NCBI RefSeq assembly: GCF_000376785.1
Contig: NZ_AQXX01000144.1
Span: 124,001-188,000 of the forward strand
Direction of reading: 5' to 3'
Length of the DNA stretch: 64,000 nt
DNA from: Hahella ganghwensis DSM 17046
GTDB taxonomy: Bacteria; Pseudomonadota; Gammaproteobacteria; Pseudomonadales; Oleiphilaceae
The notes under the pieces are model-generated. The model did no database searches, was not told the origin of the DNA, and saw nothing but the letters and a program-made list of their open reading frames with translations. This document shows positions 27,330-36,775 of this stretch, piece by piece; within the stretch, counting starts at the first letter, position 1; every line of letters starts with the position of its first letter. The position numbers and the translations under genes are program-made.

Positions 27330-28817
27330 ATGCGACAGATTAACCATTATGTAAATGGCCGGTTAACAGATGCCAGTGATCGACAGGCGCCAGTATTTAA
27401 CCCCGCCCTTGGAGTGCAGAGTGGAAATGTATCTCTTGCCAGTCAGCGGGAAGTTGAAGATGTGATTCAGATTGCCAGGCAGGCGTTTCCTTCCTGGGCT
27501 GAAACCTCGCCATTGAACCGGGCTCGTATTCTGTTCCGTTTCAAAATGATCCTGGAAGAACGCATGGATGAATTAGCCAGAGCAATTTCTTCAGAGCATG
27601 GCAAAGTGTTTGAAGATGCCAAGGGCGAAATCATTCGCGGTATGGAAGTCGTTGAGTTCGCCTGTGGGATTCCTCATCTGCTGAAAGGGGAAATAACCGA
27701 GCAGGTTGGCCGAGGGGTTGACGCTTGGTCTGTCAACCAACCTCTGGGTGTTGTTGCGGGTATCTCGCCGTTTAATTTTCCGGCGATGGTGCCGATGTGG
27801 ATGTGGCCGGTGGCGATTGCCTGTGGCAACACTTTTATTCTGAAACCTTCTGAAAAAGACCCCAGTGCTCCCTTGCTGGTTGCCCAATGGTTGAAGGAAG
27901 CCGGCCTTCCGGATGGGGTGTTCAATGTGGTCAATGGTGATAAAGAGGCCGTGGATGTTCTCTTGACTCATCAGGATATTCAGGCTGTGAGTTTTGTCGG
28001 TTCCACACCTATTGCAGAATACATCTACAGCACGGCAAGTGCCCATGGTAAACGGGTACAGGCGTTAGGCGGCGCCAAAAACCATTTGGTGGTGATGCCC
28101 GATGCTGATCTGGATATGGCGGTAAACGCTCTGACAGGGGCTGCCTACGGTTCCGCAGGCGAGCGCTGCATGGCGATTTCTGTGGCTGTGGCTGTTGGTG
28201 ACGTCGCCGATGAACTGGTTGCGAAACTCGCCGATAAGGCGCGTAGTCTGAAGATTGGTAATGGTGAGCAAACCGGTTTGGATATGGGTCCTCTGGTTAC
28301 CAAAGAACATTTGGCCAAGGTGACCGGGTATGTGGGTCAGGGCGTTGAAGAAGGGGCCATATTAGTCGTAGATGGTCGCGGCATCAAAGTGCCAGGATGT
28401 GAAACAGGCTACTTTATCGGTGGATGCCTGTTTGACCATGTGACACCTGAAATGACGATATACCAGGAAGAGATTTTTGGGCCAGTCCTCGCGGTGGTCC
28501 GGGTGCCGGATTATGTTTCAGCAGTAAAACTGATCAATGCCCATGAATATGGAAACGGGACAGCTATCTTCACCCGGAGTGGAGGAGCTGCGCGTCAGTT
28601 CGTTCATGATATACAGGTCGGAATGGTTGGGGTTAACGTGCCGATTCCTGTTCCAATGGCGTTTCATTCGTTCGGTGGCTGGAAGCGTTCGTTGTTCGGC
28701 AGCAATCATGTTCACGGCATGGAGGGCGTGAAATTCTACACCAAGCGTAAAGCAGTCACTGCCCGCTGGCCAGAAGGTGATATGGGGGTAGAATTTGTCA
28801 TGCCGACGATGGATTAA
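27330..28817 (+). CDS. bauC: CoA-acylating 3-oxopropanoate / methylmalonate-semialdehyde dehydrogenase
   Basis: This 495-residue CoA-dependent aldehyde dehydrogenase oxidises malonate semialdehyde (from beta-alanine) to acetyl-CoA and CO2; the MmsA reaction on methylmalonate semialdehyde is equally possible by sequence. MmsA-type signatures are seen: NHYVNGRL at the N-terminus, [17 protein letters not shown], the catalytic Cys in [14 protein letters not shown] and [18 protein letters not shown] near the end. The length is typical (about 495-500). Position after bauA and before a bauB-like cupin gene makes the beta-alanine role the best reading. An AGG ribosome site lies about nine bases before the ATG. 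Confidence 0.92.
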   Translation: MRQINHYVNGRLTDASDRQAPVFNPALGVQSGNVSLASQREVEDVIQIARQAFPSWAETSPLNRARILFRFKMILEERMDELARAISSEHGKVFEDAKGEIIRGMEVVEFACGIPHLLKGEITEQVGRGVDAWSVNQPLGVVAGISPFNFPAMVPMWMWPVAIACGNTFILKPSEKDPSAPLLVAQWLKEAGLPDGVFNVVNGDKEAVDVLLTHQDIQAVSFVGSTPIAEYIYSTASAHGKRVQALGGAKNHLVVMPDADLDMAVNALTGAAYGSAGERCMAISVAVAVGDVADELVAKLADKARSLKIGNGEQTGLDMGPLVTKEHLAKVTGYVGQGVEEGAILVVDGRGIKVPGCETGYFIGGCLFDHVTPEMTIYQEEIFGPVLAVVRVPDYVSAVKLINAHEYGNGTAIFTRSGGAARQFVHDIQVGMVGVNVPIPVPMAFHSFGGWKRSLFGSNHVHGMEGVKFYTKRKAVTARWPEGDMGVEFVMPTMD

Positions 28818-28898
28818 TGGTATCTGTTCTCATGGATGAGAGTTGCTACGCCTCTTCAATATCATGCTTGATCAGAGACCTATACAGGATGCCCGTTC

Positions 28899-29258
28899 AT
28901 GAAGACCATTAATGACATTGCCGCTGTAACCTCCGAGAATGTTGCTTCAGAAACCTATGTGCCCGATGCCTCCAAGCTGGTCAGTGGCAACCCTGTGCAA
29001 ACTCTTTGGAATAACTTTTCCTCTCCGGATGATAAATTTCATGTGGGTATATGGGATTCAAAGGCAGGTATCTGGACGGTCAGTTATTCCGAGCAGGAAT
29101 TCTGTCTGATTCTTGAAGGCGATTCCATTATTCATGATGAGCAGGGAGGCGTTCGCCGAGTAAAGGCAGGAGACCAGTTTTATATTCCCGCCGGTTTTAT
29201 TGGTCGTTGGGAAGTTCCTGAATACTGCAAAAAAATCTACGTTATCTATGAGGCCTGA
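28899..29258 (+). CDS. bauB: Small cupin protein (BauB-like, DUF861)
   Basis: This 119-residue protein is a single cupin of the cupin_3 (DUF861) type: VGIWDSKAGIWTVSYSEQEFCLILEGDS and VKAGDQFYIPAGFIGRWEV. BauB of Pseudomonas is a similar-sized cupin encoded with bauA and bauC; its exact role is not established. It follows bauC by 81 bases and is only three bases before the FAD oxidase, so the last two genes are translated together. The cupin may bind a small amine or aldehyde or help the oxidase, which is inference. Confidence 0.78.
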   Translation: MKTINDIAAVTSENVASETYVPDASKLVSGNPVQTLWNNFSSPDDKFHVGIWDSKAGIWTVSYSEQEFCLILEGDSIIHDEQGGVRRVKAGDQFYIPAGFIGRWEVPEYCKKIYVIYEA

Positions 29259-29261
29259 ACC

Positions 29262-30548
29262 ATGACGCAAAGAGCAAATCATACCGGCTCCTACTATGCG
29301 GCCACCCGCGCGGATAAGGCAGAACGTCCAATTCTGAGTGGTGACATGGAAGCGGATGTTTGTGTCATCGGGGCAGGATTTACAGGTTTATCCAGTGCAC
29401 TTCATTTAGTCGAGGCCGGCTTTAGCGTGGTGGTGCTTGAGGCCAGTCGAATCGGCTTTGGTGCCAGCGGTCGCAACGGCGGACAGCTGGTTAACAGTTA
29501 TAGTCGTGATATAGATGTCATTGAGAACCACTATGGCACTGATTTGGCCAGAGTTCTTGGCGATATGGCATTTGAGGGTGGTCGTATCATACGGGAACGT
29601 ATTGAACAGTATGATATTGACTGTGATTTCAAAGAAGGAGGAGTGTTTGCCGCCTTCAATTCCCGGCAGATGCATGAACTGGAAGAACAGAAGAAGCTCT
29701 GGGAGCGGTATGGTCATCAACAATTGACTTTGCTGGACCGGAATTCGATTCGGGAAACGGTGAATACGGATGCCTATTGCGGTGGAATGTTGGATATGTC
29801 CGGCGGACATATTCATCCACTTAATCTGGCGTTGGGTGAAGCGGCGGCCATTGAAAAGCTCGGCGGTAAGATATTTGAAGATTCCAGGGTGACTGCCATC
29901 GAGCGCGGCGCTAATCCGGTGGTGAGAACGGCGTCAGGTTCTGTGAAATGTCAGTATCTTATGGTAGCCGGGAATGCCTATCTTGGGGAGTTGGTTCCGG
30001 AGTTGGCAGCCAAATCCATGCCTTGTGGGACCCAGATAGTGGCGACGGAAGTTTTGGGAGAAGAGAAAGCCCGCTCATTGATTCCCTCACTTTACTGTGT
30101 TGAAGATTGTAACTATAAATTGGACTACTACCGCATTACCGGTGACTTCCGTTTACTTTACGGCGGTGGTGTGACCTACGGTGGTGGCGATCCTGCATCA
30201 ATCGAGGCTTTTCTCAGGAAGAAACTGGAGACGACCTTCCCGCAATTGAAAGGGGTCAGGATTGAATATGCCTGGGGCGGTGATTTTCTGTTAACCCTGA
30301 GCCGGTTGCCACAGTTCGGCCGCATCGGCGATAACATATATTATGCCCAAGGTTATAGCGGGCATGGGGTGACAACCACCCATCTGGCAGGACGTTTGGT
30401 CGCGGAAGCGTTAAAAGGGCAGGCTGAGCGCTTTGATGCGTTCACGCAACTGAAGCATTTCCCGTTTCCGGGTGGGCAGTTAATGAGAGTCCCTTATACA
30501 GCGGTTGGCGCAATTTACTATGGCTTGCGGGACAAACTGGGTCTGTAA
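29262..30548 (+). CDS. FAD-dependent polyamine-derivative oxidase (second PuuB/PauB-like copy)
   Basis: This 428-residue DAO-family flavoprotein is a paralogue of the oxidase at 12705. It has VCVIGAGFTGLSSALHL, GFGASGRNGGQLVN and the C-terminal YYAQGYSGHGVTTTHLAGR. It should oxidise a gamma-glutamylated or aminopropyl-type amine to an aldehyde. Its place in the bau operon suggests that it acts on spermidine-derived substrates that yield beta-alanine, whereas the puuR-linked copy may act on gamma-glutamylputrescine (inference). A weak 10-bp hairpin (30559-30584) follows the stop. Confidence 0.88.
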   Translation: MTQRANHTGSYYAATRADKAERPILSGDMEADVCVIGAGFTGLSSALHLVEAGFSVVVLEASRIGFGASGRNGGQLVNSYSRDIDVIENHYGTDLARVLGDMAFEGGRIIRERIEQYDIDCDFKEGGVFAAFNSRQMHELEEQKKLWERYGHQQLTLLDRNSIRETVNTDAYCGGMLDMSGGHIHPLNLALGEAAAIEKLGGKIFEDSRVTAIERGANPVVRTASGSVKCQYLMVAGNAYLGELVPELAAKSMPCGTQIVATEVLGEEKARSLIPSLYCVEDCNYKLDYYRITGDFRLLYGGGVTYGGGDPASIEAFLRKKLETTFPQLKGVRIEYAWGGDFLLTLSRLPQFGRIGDNIYYAQGYSGHGVTTTHLAGRLVAEALKGQAERFDAFTQLKHFPFPGGQLMRVPYTAVGAIYYGLRDKLGL

Positions 30549-30558
30549 CCAATTAATG

Positions 30559-30584
30559 GAGAGAGGGCAAGTTTGCTTTCTCTC
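30559..30584. terminator. Hairpin downstream of the second oxidase gene
   Basis: GAGAGAGGGC and GCTTTCTCTC pair over 10 bases, two as G-U, around AAGTTT; TTTTT follows about ten bases later on the plus strand. It lies between convergent genes. Confidence 0.45.
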
Positions 30585-30603
30585 TACAGCCTCATTTTTC
30601 TAA

Positions 30604-30861
30604 TTAATTCTTTTTGCTCTCATCGCTGGCTGTCTGCTTATTGGATGCTACGGGCAAGGTTGCCTTAAAGGCTTTGATTTCACGCTGAAGATCGCGGATC
30701 GTTCTAGTCGCGACATAAGGTTTCCAAACGCAAACCCCCTGAATTTCCATGTGTATGTCTCCACAGCCTTCTTCCGTCAGAGGTTCAATTTCTTCAAATG
30801 CCAAAGCATTGGTAGTGTAAAGGGAAATGAGAAATAACGGCAGGGCCAGAATTCCTTTCAC
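30604..30861 (-). CDS. Small secreted hypothetical protein
   Basis: I choose a GTG start at 30861 because AAGGAG lies seven bases upstream; the frame is open further but that part has no ribosome site. The 85-residue product has a signal peptide (VKGILALPLFLISLYTTNALA) and a short mature part with two cysteines in CGDIHMEIQGVC and a basic, amphipathic tail. The motif CGDIHMEIQGVCVWKP recalls small proteins found beside TraU-like or integrating-element genes, but no such genes are here. I cannot give a function. It is convergent with the oxidase and divergent from the DUF4124-glutaredoxin gene. Confidence 0.65.
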   Translation of the reverse strand: MKGILALPLFLISLYTTNALAFEEIEPLTEEGCGDIHMEIQGVCVWKPYVATRTIRDLQREIKAFKATLPVASNKQTASDESKKN

Positions 30862-31045
30862 GTCGATCTCCTTGGAGTTACCAGTAAGGATTATGCTAAA
30901 AGTAATAACGTGCAAGATGTTACAATATTTCACGTAAAAGGCGATAAAAAAATTGTTAAATAACAGGCTAAGGATCTCAGGAATACTGTTTGTGTCCAGA
31001 AGTCGGTATGATTGGCAGGAATATCGCTAGTTTGCAGGAAGCCTG

Positions 31046-31471
31046 ATGAAATTTGTTTTTCTGATACTTTTGTTAATTGCTACTTCCGGAAATGTTCTTG
31101 GAGAAATATACAAGTGGGTGGATGACGAGGGAAATGTCCACTTTAGCGACCAAAAACCGGAAAGCTCCGGCGTTGAGGAGGTTCGGCTGGAGGTTAATAC
31201 CTACACTAATGTCAGCTATGATACGTCCGTGTTTGATACTGGCAGGCAAGTGGTGATGTATTCCACATCCTGGTGCGGTTACTGCAAAATGGCACGGAAA
31301 TACTTCCGCTCTAATGGTATCGCTTATACAGAGCACGACATTGAGAAGAGTCAGGCTGCCAAGCGTGAGTATGACCGGATGGGCGCGCGTGGGGTCCCGG
31401 TCATACTGGTTGGCGATAAACGCATGAATGGCTTCAGTGAGAGTGGCTTCAGGCGAATCTACGACCAATAA
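31046..31471 (+). CDS. Secreted DUF4124-glutaredoxin fusion
   Basis: This 141-residue protein has a signal peptide (1-19), a DUF4124 motif typical of envelope proteins (EIYKWVDDEGNVHFSDQKP, 20-38), a short linker and a glutaredoxin domain (about 66-141) with the redox site CGYC in STSWCGYCKMARKYF and the cis-proline in RGVPVILV. It should act as a periplasmic thiol-disulfide reductase or isomerase. A GCAGGAAG ribosome site precedes the ATG. Substrates are unknown; the polyamine neighbours offer no obvious link. Confidence 0.88.
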   Translation: MKFVFLILLLIATSGNVLGEIYKWVDDEGNVHFSDQKPESSGVEEVRLEVNTYTNVSYDTSVFDTGRQVVMYSTSWCGYCKMARKYFRSNGIAYTEHDIEKSQAAKREYDRMGARGVPVILVGDKRMNGFSESGFRRIYDQ

Positions 31472-31491
31472 TTCTGTTAGGCTTTTTCGGT

Positions 31492-32589
31492 TTATGCCAC
31501 CGGTTGTTGTTGGGTAATGCAGTGAATATTTCCGCCGCCCAGTAATATCTCTCGTCCCGGTAACTGTACGATGTCCCGCTCGGGGCATAGGCTGGAAATT
31601 ATATTGGCGGCGATTTCATCCATTGGATCATTAAACGAGGGCATGATAATGCCCCCGTTCACCATCAGGAAGTTGATATAACTTGCTGCCATTCTTTCAC
31701 CTGCCCGGCGGGGCCAGGCGTGAAATGCTCTGTCAATCCCGTCCACTTCATCTTCCGTCTGCACCAGGGGGCTGGGAAGCGGAACCTTGGTAACTTCCAG
31801 TTTACGGCCTTTGGCATCACGCTGACTCTCTAGATACTGTAATGCCGTCAGACTACGCTGGTATTGGGGATCTCTCTCGTCGTCAGTCCAGGCCAGAGCA
31901 ATCTTTCCAGGTGCCACAAAGCAGGCCATATTATCAATATGCCCGTTGGTTTCATCGTTAAAGATACCTTCTGGAACCCATAGGACTTTTTCAACATTCA
32001 GATAAGTCTTAAGCCGGGCTTCAATCTCTATCTTGTTCAGATGTGGATTTCGGTTAGGATTGAGCAGACATTCTTCAGTTGTCAGAAGCATACCTTCTCC
32101 ATCAACGTGGATGGCTCCTCCTTCCAACACGAAGCCGTCTGAGCGGTATCGTGCTATCCGCTCAATACTGCAGATCTTCTGAGCTACCTGGTCGTCTCTG
32201 TTCCAAGGCTGGTACAAACCTCCGGTTAACCCTCCCCAGGCATTGAATTCCCAGTCCACTCCCCTGAGTTCTCCTTTTCCGTTGATCAAAAAGGTGGGTC
32301 CGGTATCCCTGACCCAGGCATCGTTGTTGGAAATTTCCACGACTCTGACATGCTCACTCAAGCGGGCACTGGCATTCTCAAACTGATCCGCAGAAACGCC
32401 AACCGTAACCGGTTGAAAGCGGGCAATCGCCTCTGCCACTGCCAGATAGGCTTTCTGCGCAGGTTTCGCACCGAAGCGCCAATTATCCGGCCGCTCCGGC
32501 CACAACATCCAGGTTTGGGATTGAGCAGCCCATTCCGCGGGCATGTAAAAACCATCAGCACTGGGAGTGGAAGTGAGCGGTAAAGCCAT
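31492..32589 (-). CDS. aguA: Agmatine deiminase
   Basis: This 365-residue enzyme hydrolyses agmatine to N-carbamoylputrescine and ammonia. It belongs to the peptidylarginine-deiminase-like fold: [22 protein letters not shown] near the start, [24 protein letters not shown], the catalytic His in [11 protein letters not shown] and the catalytic Cys in [12 protein letters not shown]. The length matches AguA of Pseudomonas (368). It starts three bases after the aguB stop, so the two genes form an operon converting agmatine to putrescine, the substrate of the surrounding Puu/Spu genes. Confidence 0.96.
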   Translation of the reverse strand: MALPLTSTPSADGFYMPAEWAAQSQTWMLWPERPDNWRFGAKPAQKAYLAVAEAIARFQPVTVGVSADQFENASARLSEHVRVVEISNNDAWVRDTGPTFLINGKGELRGVDWEFNAWGGLTGGLYQPWNRDDQVAQKICSIERIARYRSDGFVLEGGAIHVDGEGMLLTTEECLLNPNRNPHLNKIEIEARLKTYLNVEKVLWVPEGIFNDETNGHIDNMACFVAPGKIALAWTDDERDPQYQRSLTALQYLESQRDAKGRKLEVTKVPLPSPLVQTEDEVDGIDRAFHAWPRRAGERMAASYINFLMVNGGIIMPSFNDPMDEIAANIISSLCPERDIVQLPGREILLGGGNIHCITQQQPVA

Positions 32590-32592
32590 TGA

Positions 32593-33462
32593 TCAACGAC
32601 CTCCGTCTTTGGTCATCAGAGGTTGGTAGAGATCCGGGCGGCGGTCTCTGAATACGCCCCAGGCATGGCGATTACTGGCGGTTTGATCCAGGTCGAAAGT
32701 ATGGACCAGCACACCGGCGTCCTTGCGATCGAATTCCTTAACTTTCTGTCCGAACTCATTGGCAATAAAGGAAGAGCCGTAGAATTCAATAAACTGATCG
32801 CCCTCGGTTTCTCTGCCGGTGCGATTCGACGCGATAAGAGGTGTCAGGTTCGCCGCAGCGTGACCCTGCTGGGTCAGTTGCCAGTGGTCTCGGGAATCAA
32901 TATCCGCATCCTGTGGCTCGGATCCAATAGCCGTTGGATAAAACAGAAGCTCAGCGCCCATCAGAGCCATAGATCTAGCGGTTTCCGGGAACCATTGATC
33001 CCAGCAGATGCCTACGCCAATACGGGCGTAAGCCGTATCCCAGACCTTAAAGCCGGTATCACCTGGCGTGAAATAGAACTTCTCTGAATAGCCTGGTCCG
33101 TCTGGAATATGGGTTTTGCGATAGATCCCCAGGTTGCTGCCGTCTGCATCGATAATGGCAACAGAGTTATAGTAGGCGTTGTTAGCGCGCTCATAGAAAC
33201 TGATGGGCAACACCACCTTCAGCTCTGCAGCGATTTTCTGAAAATGAAGTATGGCCGGATTTTCTTCGGCCGGCGTGGCAAACTTCAGGTATTCTTCCTT
33301 TTGCTTCTGGCAAAAGTAGCAACGTTCAAACAGCTCCTGGAGCAGTATAATCTGTGCCCCTTTTGAGGCGGCTTCCCTGACCAGCTTTTCGCCATTGGCA
33401 ATATTGGTTTCAACGTCCCAGCCACAGCTCATCTGGGTGGCGGCTACAGTGACATTTCTCAT
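32593..33462 (-). CDS. aguB: N-carbamoylputrescine amidase
   Basis: This 289-residue nitrilase-family enzyme hydrolyses N-carbamoylputrescine to putrescine, CO2 and ammonia. The catalytic triad is visible: Glu in LLQELFERCYF, Lys in YRKTHIPDG and Cys in GVGICWDQWFPE. Length and sequence match AguB (about 292). It is the first gene of the aguBA operon. A 116-bp gap separates it from the gamma-glutamylputrescine synthetase upstream on the same strand; the promoter is likely there. Confidence 0.96.
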   Translation of the reverse strand: MRNVTVAATQMSCGWDVETNIANGEKLVREAASKGAQIILLQELFERCYFCQKQKEEYLKFATPAEENPAILHFQKIAAELKVVLPISFYERANNAYYNSVAIIDADGSNLGIYRKTHIPDGPGYSEKFYFTPGDTGFKVWDTAYARIGVGICWDQWFPETARSMALMGAELLFYPTAIGSEPQDADIDSRDHWQLTQQGHAAANLTPLIASNRTGRETEGDQFIEFYGSSFIANEFGQKVKEFDRKDAGVLVHTFDLDQTASNRHAWGVFRDRRPDLYQPLMTKDGGR

Positions 33463-33578
33463 GGTGTCTCCTGAAAAACGCCCGCAAGCTAAAGGCCTAC
33501 GGGGTTTGACTGATATGTGAATCGGTGGTGTGCGATTATATCAATAGACCTTTCAATTCCGTTATTGAAATCGATGAA

Positions 33579-34940
33579 TTACAGATAAGGGAGCAACAAG
33601 CTGTATTCCAGCTCCGTAATCTGATGTTCAAACAGCCTGACTTCTGACCATTTGCAGAGACTGTAAATTCGCAGAAACTCCTCCCCGAACCATGTATTCA
33701 TGCGATTATCGTTTTCCATGGCTCTCAGCGCATCTCTGGGATTGTCGGCCAGCGCCGGATGATCCTGTTCATAGGCGTTGTTTTCAACGGGGAGCGGTGG
33801 CTCGATCTTACTTATCAGACCTTCGCCAATGCCTGCAAGCACCACGGCAACAGCCAGATATGGGTTGGTATCGGCACCACTCATTCTGTGCTCTATTCGT
33901 GTTGCATTGATATCTCCGGAAGGGATTCTCAGTGCTGCTGTGCGGTTGTCATATCCCCAGGTTTTGCTGGTAGGGGCAAAAGCGCCCGGAGCCAGTCGCC
34001 GGTAGCTGTTGATGTTTGGACAGATCAGTGCCTGTACAGAATCCGCCATGTCCAGGAGTCCTCCCATAGCGTAACGCATGAGGGGGTGTTTCAATGGGTC
34101 ATCGCAGGCCAGGACATTGTTACCGTCCTCGTCCAGCAGACTGACGTGTACATGGGTACCGCTGCCGGCCTCATCAATATGAGGTTTCGCCATGAAAGTG
34201 GCTTCCATTCCATGTTTTTTCGCAACCTGGCGGATTACACGTTTAAGCAGGACAGCATGATCAGCTGCCACTAACGGGTCGTTCACGTAGTTCAGGTTTA
34301 CTTCAAACTGAGCGGGCGCATACTCAGCAATGACAGTATCCGCGGGAACATTCTGTGCGTGAGCGGTTTCCAGGACATCTCGGATAAAGAAGTCGTAATC
34401 ATCCAGATCATCCATTGAATAGACTTGCTTGGATATCATTCGGCGGCCACTGACAGGAGATATCGGCGGCTGTAGTAAGCCATTCGCGTCCCGTTCTTTG
34501 TCTACCAGATAGAACTCCAGCTCCACCGCAACACCGACGGAATATCCCAGAGTTTTGAATTTTTCGATGACTCTGTTCAACACCTGTCTTGGATCTGCGG
34601 GAAATGGTTCCAATCCCTCTGCATCGTACATGCTGACCAGGGCCTGCGCTCGATCTTCCCCCTGCCATGGTACCAGGGAGAGTGTGCCGGGTACCGGACG
34701 GCAGATACGGTCCTGGTCTCCTTCCGCGGCACCAAGCCCGGTTTCTTCGACTGTCGTACCGGTAGCATCCAGCGCCATGACAGAACCGGGCAGGCAGAAC
34801 CCCTGGCTGTACACTTTTTCCAATAGTTCTTTTTCTATTCGCTTTCCGCGAATAACCCCGTTCAGGTCACTGATCAATAACTCAACGGTTTGGACATCCG
34901 GGTATTGTTCTAGGAATGCCGAGACTTCTTCGATAGACAT
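33579..34940 (-). CDS. Gamma-glutamylpolyamine synthetase (glutamine synthetase family), copy 1
   Basis: This 453-residue enzyme resembles glutamine synthetase type III-like PuuA/PauA, which join glutamate to an amine with ATP, the first step of putrescine or spermidine breakdown. Motifs seen are LLISDLNGVIRGKRI, EFYLVDKERDANG, AEYAPAQFEVNLNY, KPHIDEAGSGTHVHVS and INSYRRLAPGAFAP. The first catalytic domains are complete. It lies between aguB and gabD on the same strand, so it probably belongs to one transcription group. A second, more distant copy lies at 37540; as in Pseudomonas PauA1-PauA7, they may favour different polyamines. Confidence 0.9.
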   Translation of the reverse strand: MSIEEVSAFLEQYPDVQTVELLISDLNGVIRGKRIEKELLEKVYSQGFCLPGSVMALDATGTTVEETGLGAAEGDQDRICRPVPGTLSLVPWQGEDRAQALVSMYDAEGLEPFPADPRQVLNRVIEKFKTLGYSVGVAVELEFYLVDKERDANGLLQPPISPVSGRRMISKQVYSMDDLDDYDFFIRDVLETAHAQNVPADTVIAEYAPAQFEVNLNYVNDPLVAADHAVLLKRVIRQVAKKHGMEATFMAKPHIDEAGSGTHVHVSLLDEDGNNVLACDDPLKHPLMRYAMGGLLDMADSVQALICPNINSYRRLAPGAFAPTSKTWGYDNRTAALRIPSGDINATRIEHRMSGADTNPYLAVAVVLAGIGEGLISKIEPPLPVENNAYEQDHPALADNPRDALRAMENDNRMNTWFGEEFLRIYSLCKWSEVRLFEHQITELEYSLLLPYL

Positions 34941-35028
34941 TTTGTTTTACTCATCAAATACAGACACTGTAGTCTGCGTTTTGTCGTGTTTGATTTGTGC
35001 TTCTCAATTCGGTGTCCTTGGGACTTTT

Positions 35029-36477
35029 TTAATCTAGCCCTCCCAGGCACAGGTACTTAATTTCCACGTATTCATCGATACCATATTTGCTGCCTTCGCG
35101 GCCCAGGCCAGACTCTTTCACTCCACCAAAGGGCGCAACCTCTGTGGAAATGATCCCTTCATTAATACCGACCATGCCGTACTCCAGGCTTTCGGCTACA
35201 CGCCAGATCCGACCCATATCCTGGGTGTAAAAGTAGGCTGCCAGACCAAAAGGAGTATCGTTTGCCATGCGTATGGCGTCTTCTTCTGTCTTGAATCGAA
35301 ACAGGGGAGCAACCGGACCGAAGATTTCCTCGTTGAATACTCGCATCTTGTCTGTGACATTGGTAAGTACAGTGGGCGCATAAAATAAACTGCCAATATC
35401 AGAGCGAGGGCCACCAGTCAGCACATTGGCGCCACTGGAAGTTGCGTCATCGACCAGCTCCGTGACTTTATTGATAGCAGCCTGATTTATCAGTGGTCCC
35501 TGTTCAGTGGATTCTTCGAGACCGTTGCCTATCGTCATTTTAGAGACCCGGTCAGCCAGGGCTTTGGCGAACTGATCGTAGATACCATCCTGAACCAGGA
35601 AGCGGTTGACGCAAACACAAGTCTGTCCGGTATTGCGGTATTTAGAAGCGATGGCTCCGGAAATGGCTGCATCGATATCTGCATCGTCAAAAACAATGAA
35701 CGGGGCATTGCCTCCCAGCTCCATCGACGACTTCTTAACAGTGTCCGCTGCCTGTTTCAGGAGTTGTTTTCCGACGGGTGTTGAACCGGTAAACGACACC
35801 TTTTTGACCAGGGGATGCTGGGTCAGGACTGCGCCCACATCTTTTCCGTGGCTGGCTGTCACCACATTGAACACGCCTTTTGGAAGGCCTGCCTTTGCAC
35901 CCAATTCAGCCAGTGCCAATGCCGTCAATGGTGTTGCTTCGGCAGGCTTGACGACCGCAGTACAGCCGGCAGCCAAAGCTGGTGCACACTTACGGGTAAT
36001 CATGGCCAACGGGAAATTCCAGGGCGTAATAGCTGTGCTGACACCGATCGGTTGCTTGATCGCCATCACTTTCCTATCACCTTTGGGGGGCGGGATGATA
36101 TCACCGTAAACCCGCTTCGCTTCCTCGGCAAACCATTCTACGAAGGACGCACCGTAAACGACTTCTCCCATGCTTTCATTAATGGGTTTGCCGCACTCCA
36201 TCGTCATCATCCTGGCGAGCTCGGCCTGGTGTTCCATTATCAGGTCAAACCATTTCTTCAATATAACGGAGCGTTCTTTGGCGGTCTTTTTGCTCCAGGG
36301 GCCGAAAGCACGATGGGCGGCCTCGACGGCAAGCGTGGCATCATCAGCGCTACAATCGGCTACGTTGGCCAATACCTCACCTGTGGCTGGATTAACGATC
36401 TGGTAGGTTTTCTGTGTGGATGGCGTCGTCCAGGCACCATCTATATAGGCCTGTTCGCGAATTTGAACACTCGACAC
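35029..36477 (-). CDS. gabD: Succinate-semialdehyde dehydrogenase
   Basis: This 482-residue NAD(P)-dependent aldehyde dehydrogenase oxidises succinate semialdehyde to succinate, the last step of GABA use. Motifs are AITPWNFPLAMITRK, FTGSTPVGKQLL, the catalytic Glu in SMELGGNAPFIVFDD and the catalytic Cys in NTGQTCVCVNRFLVQ; GabD enzymes carry this CVC pair, linked to redox control. The length equals E. coli GabD (482). The start is a GTG at 36477 with GGGAGGAAA seven bases upstream. It is divergent from puuD across a 298-bp AT-rich region. No dedicated GABA aminotransferase is seen in the window; spuC or bauA may supply it. Confidence 0.93.
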   Translation of the reverse strand: MSSVQIREQAYIDGAWTTPSTQKTYQIVNPATGEVLANVADCSADDATLAVEAAHRAFGPWSKKTAKERSVILKKWFDLIMEHQAELARMMTMECGKPINESMGEVVYGASFVEWFAEEAKRVYGDIIPPPKGDRKVMAIKQPIGVSTAITPWNFPLAMITRKCAPALAAGCTAVVKPAEATPLTALALAELGAKAGLPKGVFNVVTASHGKDVGAVLTQHPLVKKVSFTGSTPVGKQLLKQAADTVKKSSMELGGNAPFIVFDDADIDAAISGAIASKYRNTGQTCVCVNRFLVQDGIYDQFAKALADRVSKMTIGNGLEESTEQGPLINQAAINKVTELVDDATSSGANVLTGGPRSDIGSLFYAPTVLTNVTDKMRVFNEEIFGPVAPLFRFKTEEDAIRMANDTPFGLAAYFYTQDMGRIWRVAESLEYGMVGINEGIISTEVAPFGGVKESGLGREGSKYGIDEYVEIKYLCLGGLD

Positions 36478-36775
36478 GATTTTCCTCCCTTGCCCGGAGA
36501 TTTGCCGACGGTATCCGGTGCAAAAAATTTTGTGTTATTGGAGCCTAGCTAAACCGATTCTGCGTAAATTCTCAAGTGTTTGTGAATAAAATATTTAACA
36601 GATTATGGAAATATAGGGTGTTAATGGCCTATTTGTGTACGAAATATTTTACAAAAGGGCAATTCGATGTATTGTGTTAATTATTCTTTATGGTAATGTT
36701 GTAAAAAATAAACACTCAATTTAATAAAGCTGATCTCGGCAGTTCGCCAGGATCGCTGGAATAAGAAAGTCGTAT
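36478..36775. promoter_or_regulatory. Divergent promoter region of gabD and puuD with repeated AT-rich motifs
   Basis: This AT-rich gap has AAATATTTTACAAAA at 36642-36656 and, in reverse orientation, TTGTAAAAAATAA at 36699-36711, which matches the motif between puuR and puuB. The two copies face each other about 45 bases apart, as expected for a paired operator site. Binding by the PuuR-like protein is inference. Confidence 0.45.

Noticed and set aside
35815-36552. 245-codon plus-strand frame opposite gabD
   Set aside because: It mirrors the gabD coding strand and has low-quality composition rich in Cys, His and Trp; gabD motifs are complete.
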